Assembly (NCBI RefSeq): GCF_006494815.1
Contig: NZ_CP041091.1
Location: forward strand, 310,001 to 374,000
Reading direction: 5' to 3'
DNA from: Nocardioides sambongensis
GTDB taxonomy: Bacteria; Actinomycetota; Actinomycetes; Propionibacteriales; Nocardioidaceae
DNA length: 64,000 bases
Part shown: positions 59,087 to 64,000 of the stretch, piece by piece
How positions within the stretch are numbered: position 1 is the stretch's first letter
Layout: every line of letters begins with the position of its first letter
Notes under the pieces: model-generated
What the model saw: only the letters and a program-made list of their open reading frames with translations
Database searches by the model: none
What the model was told of the DNA's origin: nothing
Program-made: the position numbers and the translations under genes

Positions 59087-61216
59087 ATGTCACATTTCTC
59101 CCTGGACGAGGCTCGGCGCAGCCGGTTCGTCACCGTGTGCCAGCACTTCCTCGCCCTGGCCGTCATCCTCGCTCTGCTGACGCCCGCCGCCCGGACGGTG
59201 ACCATGGACGTGCGACCCGTCCCGGCCGGCGACCCGGGCCGCGCGAGCGCCGCTGACGGCGCCGGCGTCGCCCTGCGCGCGGCCCGCACCAACGCGGTGG
59301 TGCCGACCTCCACCGTCGACCCCGAGGTCGAGGAGTACCCGCTGACCGCTCCGGCGGGGGCGCGGCTCGCGCCCGGCGCGATGAAGGCACAGGCGCGCAC
59401 CGTGGCCGGTGGTGGCGAGCGGATCGTCACCGACGCGCTGCCGGTCGACGGCTACGGCACCGTCGGCGTCACCTGGGCGGCGGGCACCGACGTCGAGGAC
59501 GACGCCATCTCGGTCCGGGCCCGCACCCGCACCGGTGACACCTGGTCGACATGGACCGAGGTCGAGTACCACGACGAGCACGGTCCCGACCCGGACAGCG
59601 CCGAGGGACAGCACGCCAGGCCGGGCACCGACGCTCTTCTGATCGGCACCGTGGACGACGTGCAGGTGCGGGTCGACAGCGACGTCGCCGCGCCGTCCGA
59701 CATGAAGCTCGCGGTGATCGACCCCGGCACCACGTCGATGGCCCGCCAGGCGGCGGCCATCGACACCGCCGAGCTCGACGGCCCGGCCGGCGGCGAGACC
59801 CGCGAGGCGTCGTACCGGGTGGAGGTGGACGGGGAGCCGGAGACGCTGAGCCTGGCGGCCGGCGACCCCACCCCGAAGCCGAAGATCTTCTCCCGCCAGC
59901 AGTGGGGCGCCGACGAGCGCCTGCGGGACCGCTCCTCGCTGCGCTACTACGAGGTGCACGCGGGCTTCGTCCACCACACGGTCAACGCCAACGACTACAC
60001 CCGGGCCCAGGTGCCCGGCATCATCCGCGGGATCTACGCCTACCACACCCGCTCGCGGGGGTGGAGCGACATCGGCTACAACTTCCTGGTCGACAAGTTC
60101 GGTCGGGTGTGGGAGGGCCGCTACGGCGGCGTCGACCGCCCCGTGGTCGGCGCGCACACGCTCGGCTACAACGACGACGCGTTCGCGATGTCGGCGATCG
60201 GCAACTTCGAGACCGCCCGCCCGTCCTCGGCGATGGTGCAGGCCTACGGCCGGCTCTTCGCCTGGAAGCTCTCCCTGCACGGCGTCTCGGCCGGCTCCAG
60301 CCGGCAGGGGGTGGCCGGACGCACCTTCGCCGCGATCAACGGGCACCGCGACGCCGGCTCCACCGCCTGCCCGGGCCGCTACCTCTACGCCAAGATCGGC
60401 CGGATCCGGGCGATCGCCGCGGAGACCCAGACCGGCTGGGAGAGCCGGGACCTCGACTCGGACCTGGTCCGCGGACCGGCGCCCGACCTGATCCTGCGCC
60501 GCAAGTCCGACGGCAAGGCGTTCACGATGACGGTGCAGCGCACCAAGTCCGGCACCGTGCGGTTGAGCCGGGCCCGGCCCGCGGCGATCGACCTGACCGG
60601 CGCGGTCAAGGCGTTCACCGCCGGGGACTGGGACCGGGACGGGGTCGGCGACATCGTCGTCCGCAAGCGCGCCGACATGCAGCGGCTCTACCTCTACCGG
60701 GGCCTGGGCCGGGGCAAGTACGCGGCGCCGACCGTGCTCACCCAGGGCTTCGCCGGGATGCGGATGGTCTCCATCGCCGGCGACGTGACCGGCGACGGCT
60801 ATCCCGACGTGCTGGCGCAGCCGAACGGCGGCGACATGATGATCTACCCCGGTCGTGGGACGGCGGGACTGGGTCGCGGCTTCGTGGCCCACTCCGCCGT
60901 CGCCGGGTCGCACAACATCGCCATCGGGCGCTGGGACGGGGACGGTGCTCCGGACGCGCTGGTGCGCAAGAAGTCCCGGCTCACGTTGTGGCGCGGCAAC
61001 GGTCCGGGCGGCTGGACCGGCAGCCAGTCGATGGGGCTGAACGTGAGCTCCTACAACTGGCTGATCGGGATCGCCTCGGCCGACGCCGACACCCACAGCG
61101 ACCTGCTGGCACGCACTCGGGGCAGCGGTGACGTCTGGCTGCTGCCGGGCACCGCGCGCGGTTTCCGGGACCGGGTGCGGATCGGCAACCTGGCCGCCTA
61201 CGACCTGGCCGGGTGA
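59087..61216 (+). CDS. Secreted N-acetylmuramoyl-L-alanine amidase with FG-GAP-like repeats
   Basis: A 709-residue wall hydrolase. The N-terminus has a hydrophobic segment (VTVCQHFLALAVILALLTPAA), a signal peptide or anchor. A domain of unknown type precedes the amidase_2/PGRP domain (about 265-440): KIFSRQQWGADERLR, FVHHTVNANDYT (zinc His), GWSDIGYNFLVDKFGRVWEGRYGG and INGHRDAGSTACPGRYLY (zinc His and Cys). The C-terminal ~250 residues are FG-GAP/VCBS-like repeats with Ca-binding motifs DWDRDGVGDIVVRK, DVTGDGYPDVLAQP and RWDGDGAPDALVRK. It cuts the peptide from muramic acid in peptidoglycan. Confidence 0.88.
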   Translation: MSHFSLDEARRSRFVTVCQHFLALAVILALLTPAARTVTMDVRPVPAGDPGRASAADGAGVALRAARTNAVVPTSTVDPEVEEYPLTAPAGARLAPGAMKAQARTVAGGGERIVTDALPVDGYGTVGVTWAAGTDVEDDAISVRARTRTGDTWSTWTEVEYHDEHGPDPDSAEGQHARPGTDALLIGTVDDVQVRVDSDVAAPSDMKLAVIDPGTTSMARQAAAIDTAELDGPAGGETREASYRVEVDGEPETLSLAAGDPTPKPKIFSRQQWGADERLRDRSSLRYYEVHAGFVHHTVNANDYTRAQVPGIIRGIYAYHTRSRGWSDIGYNFLVDKFGRVWEGRYGGVDRPVVGAHTLGYNDDAFAMSAIGNFETARPSSAMVQAYGRLFAWKLSLHGVSAGSSRQGVAGRTFAAINGHRDAGSTACPGRYLYAKIGRIRAIAAETQTGWESRDLDSDLVRGPAPDLILRRKSDGKAFTMTVQRTKSGTVRLSRARPAAIDLTGAVKAFTAGDWDRDGVGDIVVRKRADMQRLYLYRGLGRGKYAAPTVLTQGFAGMRMVSIAGDVTGDGYPDVLAQPNGGDMMIYPGRGTAGLGRGFVAHSAVAGSHNIAIGRWDGDGAPDALVRKKSRLTLWRGNGPGGWTGSQSMGLNVSSYNWLIGIASADADTHSDLLARTRGSGDVWLLPGTARGFRDRVRIGNLAAYDLAG

Positions 61217-61253
61217 GGGACCGATCCGGTGATGGACCCAGTCCTGGGCCCGC

Positions 61254-61991
61254 TCAGACGGGGAAGCGGGCGGTCACGTGCTCGGAGACAGCGATCTCCT
61301 CGAGCCGTGACGGTTCGGTCCGAGCGACCAGGACCAGCGAGCCGCCGCGTGCGAGCGGTTCGCAGAAGGTCGCGAGTCCTGGTGGGGAAGCCGGGTTCGC
61401 GACCGTGAGGAGGCGGCCGCCGTCGGGGACCAGGTCCCCGGCGGCGGCCGCTCGCCACATCTCGCCCTGGGTCGCGCTCGCCCCGGCCAGCGCGGTGGCC
61501 GGGTCCGCGCCCGCCGGCGGGTCCCACGGGGTGAACGCGTCCGGCTGCGACCAGATCTCGATGCCGACGTCGTGCACGCCGTCGGGCACCCCCTCGGCGA
61601 AGCGGACCCCCAACGGCAGCAGCGAGCACGCCAGCACGAAGCGCTCGCCGGCACCACCGGCGTGCTCGGGGAGGGTGGCCGGACCGCAGACCACGGCGGC
61701 GGCGTCGGCGGCGTCGGTCACCACCAGCCCGGCGTTCCAGGCGGCACCGAGGAAGACGGTCGTCAGCCAGTGCGGCGGCAGGTCGACGTGCAGGCCCTCG
61801 CCCTTCTCCAGGCCGAGCTCGTCGACCAACAGGGAGGACGCCTTCGCGACCCAGTTCGCATACGTCGTCACCGACAGCTCGACCCGCTCCCCGGTCGCGT
61901 CGTCGTAGAAGGTCACCAGGGGGCGCCCGGGCTCGTGCCGCAGCCGGGCGCCGAGGACCTCGGCGAAGGTCGTCGTATCGGGGTTGCTCAC
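61254..61991 (-). CDS. TIGR03089-family protein (AMP-ligase-like fragment)
   Basis: A 245-residue protein of the actinobacterial TIGR03089 family. It resembles the N-terminal part of AMP-dependent acyl-CoA synthetases (LVTFYDDATGERVELSVTTYANWVAKAS; GLHVDLPPHWLTTVFLGAAWNAGLVV) but lacks the adenylation P-loop and the C-terminal domain. It is therefore probably non-catalytic. GTG at 61991 lies 6 bases after TATCCT (62003-61998). The gene is near manC in other actinobacteria. Role unknown. Confidence 0.8.
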   Translation of the reverse strand: MSNPDTTTFAEVLGARLRHEPGRPLVTFYDDATGERVELSVTTYANWVAKASSLLVDELGLEKGEGLHVDLPPHWLTTVFLGAAWNAGLVVTDAADAAAVVCGPATLPEHAGGAGERFVLACSLLPLGVRFAEGVPDGVHDVGIEIWSQPDAFTPWDPPAGADPATALAGASATQGEMWRAAAAGDLVPDGGRLLTVANPASPPGLATFCEPLARGGSLVLVARTEPSRLEEIAVSEHVTARFPV

Positions 61992-62026
61992 GCGGCGAGG
62001 ATAGGTGCGGTGGTGGCGGCGGGTCG

Positions 62027-62089
62027 GCGCGCCCCATTCGGACTGGCGCGGATCCGGCCCGGATCCGCGCCGATCCGAATGGGGCGCGC
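62027..62089. repeat. Long nested palindrome between divergent promoters
   Basis: Outer arms 62027-62042 and 62074-62089 are exactly complementary (16 bp). Inner arms 62045-62055 and 62061-62071 are exactly complementary (11 bp). Only two intervening positions fail to pair or wobble, giving a 29-position hairpin with a 5-base loop. It lies between the TIGR03089 and manC promoters. Confidence 0.85.
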
Positions 62090-62108
62090 TCGACCGTGAC
62101 CCGCCGGA

Positions 62109-62114
62109 TAGGGT
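62109..62114 (+). promoter_or_regulatory. -10 box of manC
   Basis: TAGGGT ends 7 bases before the ATG at 62122; leaderless arrangement. Confidence 0.5.
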
Positions 62115-62121
62115 GCGGCGC

Positions 62122-63240
62122 ATGACGAGCCCCGAGGCGACCAGCGAGCAGACCGGATCGGCGCACTCGGCAGGGATCGAGGGATTCTGGGCGGTGGTGC
62201 CCGCCGGCGGTGCCGGCACCCGGCTCTGGCCGCTCTCCCGCTCGGGTGCTCCGAAGTTCCTGCACGACCTGACCGGCTCCGGCCGCACCCTGCTGCAGCA
62301 GACGCGGGATCGGCTGGCGCCGTTGGCCGGCGACCGGGTGATGGTGGTGACCGGACAGGCCCACCAGGACGCCGTACGAGAGCAGCTGCCCGAGATCGCC
62401 GTCGACAACGTGCTGGCCGAGCCGTCGCCGCGGGACTCGATGGCCGCGATCGGCTGGGCCGCCGCGGTGCTGGAGCGGCAGGGGGCCGAGGTGATGGGGT
62501 CCTTCGCGGCCGACCACGTGATCTCGGACGACTCGGCCTTCTCGGCGGCGGTCCGCTCGGCGGTCCAGGCCGCCCGCGGCGGGTGGCTGGCCACCATCGG
62601 CATCGAGCCGACCTTCGCCTCCGCCGCGTTCGGCTACGTCCGCCACGGCGACCCGCTGCCCGGGCTCGACGGTGTCCGCAGCGTGATCGGCTTCGTCGAG
62701 AAGCCCTCCGTCCAGGTCGCCAGCACCTACCTGGCCTCCGGCGACTACCGCTGGAACGCCGGGATGTTCGTGGTGCGGCCCGGTGTCCTGCTCGACCTGC
62801 TCGCCGAGCAGGACCCGCGCTTCGCGCTCGCGCTGCGCGAGCTGGCCGCCGAGCCGGACAGCCTCGCCGAGCGGTGGCCGTCGCTGCCGAAGATCGCGAT
62901 CGACCACGCGGTGGCCGAGCCGGCCGCGGCCGACGGTCGGGTGGCCACGGTGCCGGGCGGCTTCGGGTGGGACGACGTCGGTGACTTCGACTCGCTGGCC
63001 GGGCTGCTCGGCGAGCGCGCCGCGCTCACCGTCCTGGGGGAGGAGTCCCGGGTCCGGTCCAGCGACGCCACCGGACTCGTGGTGACCGGCAGCGACCGTC
63101 TGGTCGCGGTCGTCGGGATCGACGACGTCGTGGTGGTCGACACCGAGGACGCGCTGCTGGTCACCACCCGGGAGCGGGCGCAGGAGGTCAAGGCGATCGT
63201 CGCGGCCCTCGAGGCCGAGGGACGCGACGACCTCACCTGA
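62122..63240 (+). CDS. manC: Mannose-1-phosphate guanylyltransferase
   Basis: Makes GDP-mannose from mannose 1-phosphate and GTP for mannosylated lipids and glycans. The 372-residue protein has the pyrophosphorylase signature VVPAGGAGTRLWPLSRSGAPKFL (about 28-50), SPRDSMAAIGWAAAV, SFAADHVISDD, FGYVRHGDP, GFVEKPSVQVASTYL and YRWNAGMFV. There is no C-terminal isomerase domain, so it is the single-function form. The ATG at 62122 fits the -10 box. It lies near envelope genes in related actinobacteria. Confidence 0.92.
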   Translation: MTSPEATSEQTGSAHSAGIEGFWAVVPAGGAGTRLWPLSRSGAPKFLHDLTGSGRTLLQQTRDRLAPLAGDRVMVVTGQAHQDAVREQLPEIAVDNVLAEPSPRDSMAAIGWAAAVLERQGAEVMGSFAADHVISDDSAFSAAVRSAVQAARGGWLATIGIEPTFASAAFGYVRHGDPLPGLDGVRSVIGFVEKPSVQVASTYLASGDYRWNAGMFVVRPGVLLDLLAEQDPRFALALRELAAEPDSLAERWPSLPKIAIDHAVAEPAAADGRVATVPGGFGWDDVGDFDSLAGLLGERAALTVLGEESRVRSSDATGLVVTGSDRLVAVVGIDDVVVVDTEDALLVTTRERAQEVKAIVAALEAEGRDDLT

Positions 63241-63281
63241 TCCGCACCGGGTCCACGCGAGGCCCGGCCACCGGCCCAGGT

Positions 63282-63326
63282 ACGACGCGAGGCCGGCCCC
63301 GGGCGCCCCGGGACCGGCCTCGTCGT
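63282..63326. terminator. Convergent terminator after manC
   Basis: A stem of 9 base pairs (63288-63296 with 63314-63322), extended by 4 more pairs (63282-63285 with 63323-63326) across a 2-base bulge. Confidence 0.65.
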
Positions 63327-63342
63327 GCGTGAGTGGCCGGCG

Positions 63343-64000
63343 TCAGCCCATGTTGGCGCCGCCGATGGGCTCCGGCGCGTCGGTGAACGGGTAGTCGAGC
63401 ATGAACTGCTCGAGCGCCTCGCCGCTCGGCTCGGAGCAGTACTGCCAGACACCGAGCTGCTCGTCCTCGTTCTCGCCGCCCTTGGCGGTCCAGTGCGTCA
63501 TCGCGATGTGCTGGCCGTCGGGGAACGCCTCACCGTCGTCGGAGGTCCAGGGGGCCGCGATGAACGAGTAGCGGTTGTTGGTGTCGTTGACGTCCAGGGT
63601 CGCGGCGATGCCCTTCACCTGGGCGAGCATGTCGCTGTCGTCCGCGACGGTCTCGTCGTACCAGAGGATGGTGAAGCCGTGCTCGAGGTTGTGCACCAGC
63701 GCCTCGAGCTCGGGCCGGTTGTCGGCGGTGTAGTAGCGCTGGTCGATGGAGACCGGGGCGACGCCGCCGCCGACGTTCCAGTGCGCGCCGAAGGCGGGGG
63801 GTGCGTACTCGTACTCGACCTGCACGCCCTCGTCGACGTGGTCCTGGTTGCCCTCGGCGTCCCGGGTGATGACGTCCTGGCAGACCGAGGCCGAGGCGCC
63901 GATCTCGCTCAGCTCCTTGTCCTTGTACTGCTGGCGCTGGACCCAGGAGCTCACCGGGTTGTAGGCGGCGGCGCCGATGATCAGCAGAGCGACGACGACG
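63343..64000 (-). CDS. DUF3105-domain membrane protein, 5' truncated by window end
   Basis: The reading frame continues past the window end, so the N-terminus is missing. The visible part starts with a hydrophobic segment (VVVALLIIGAAAYNPV), then a DUF3105 domain: GVQVEYEYAPPAFGAHWNVGG, RPELEALVHNLEHGFTILWYDE and QHIAMTHWTAKG. The conserved His residues (AHWN, HNLEHG, MTHW) are typical of the domain, whose function is unknown. A single N-terminal membrane helix and outward-facing domain are likely. Confidence 0.85.
   Translation of the reverse strand, partial: VVVALLIIGAAAYNPVSSWVQRQQYKDKELSEIGASASVCQDVITRDAEGNQDHVDEGVQVEYEYAPPAFGAHWNVGGGVAPVSIDQRYYTADNRPELEALVHNLEHGFTILWYDETVADDSDMLAQVKGIAATLDVNDTNNRYSFIAAPWTSDDGEAFPDGQHIAMTHWTAKGGENEDEQLGVWQYCSEPSGEALEQFMLDYPFTDAPEPIGGANMG

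Overview
The window reads as chromosome of a very G+C-rich actinobacterium. By eye, third codon positions are almost all G or C, GTG starts are common, and many genes seem to be leaderless with a TANNNT -10 box 6-8 bases before the start codon. The gene content (paired clpP genes, biotin-dependent acyl-CoA carboxylase with an epsilon subunit, galactofuranan genes, SpoIID and amidase proteins with secretion signals, no mycolate genes in view) suggests a Nocardioidaceae-type organism. That assignment is inference. No prophage, insertion sequence, CRISPR array or rRNA was seen; gene order in the first two thirds resembles conserved actinobacterial core synteny.

Layout. 1-3.2 kb: tail of a flavin disulfide reductase, rpiB, a Nei-type glycosylase and a SpoIIE-type phosphatase in a tightly overlapping run. 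3.3-3.5 kb: tRNA-Gly(TCC) and tRNA-Pro(TGG). 3.5-9.6 kb: protein quality control (tig, clpP1, clpP2, clpX) with an esterase and a small membrane protein inserted. 9.7-16.8 kb: valS, a SpoIID-like secreted protein, a BenE-type transporter divergent from an XRE-cupin regulator, and a PemK-like gene coupled to an NAD-dependent epimerase gene. 17-20.9 kb: a TetR gene, paired PH-domain membrane proteins (YdbS/YdbT type) and a methyltransferase. 21-36.4 kb: biotin carboxylase, acyl-CoA dehydrogenase, maf, a lipoprotein, a YcaQ-type glycosylase, a DUF885 protein, carboxylase epsilon and beta subunits, birA, an adenylate cyclase, a winged-helix protein, purK/purE, dps and a CoA-binding protein. 36.4-44.4 kb: a TetR/acyl-CoA dehydrogenase pair, small proteins, enoyl-CoA hydratase, an LCP protein, a thioesterase, and a LysR/PLP-enzyme pair.

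44.6-63.3 kb is a cell-envelope region: an LCP transferase, an inositol-phosphatase-family enzyme, two GT2 glycosyltransferases (the first GlfT1-like), a PAP2-family membrane enzyme, UDP-galactopyranose mutase, a GlfT2-like galactan polymerase, a Wzm/Wzt ABC exporter, two sulfotransferase-fold proteins flanking an unrecognised protein, a secreted amidase with FG-GAP-like repeats, a TIGR03089-type protein and mannose-1-phosphate guanylyltransferase. Together these could make a galactofuranose polymer, export it and attach it to the wall, with possible sulfation. This is the most interesting biology in the window.

An important caveat: ten places in eight loci, including the carboxylase beta subunit, look frameshifted. 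In every case one added base in a short G or C run restores a family-typical reading frame. That pattern points to sequence or assembly indels more than to gene decay. It also creates false structures, such as an apparent adenylate cyclase-OmpR fusion.
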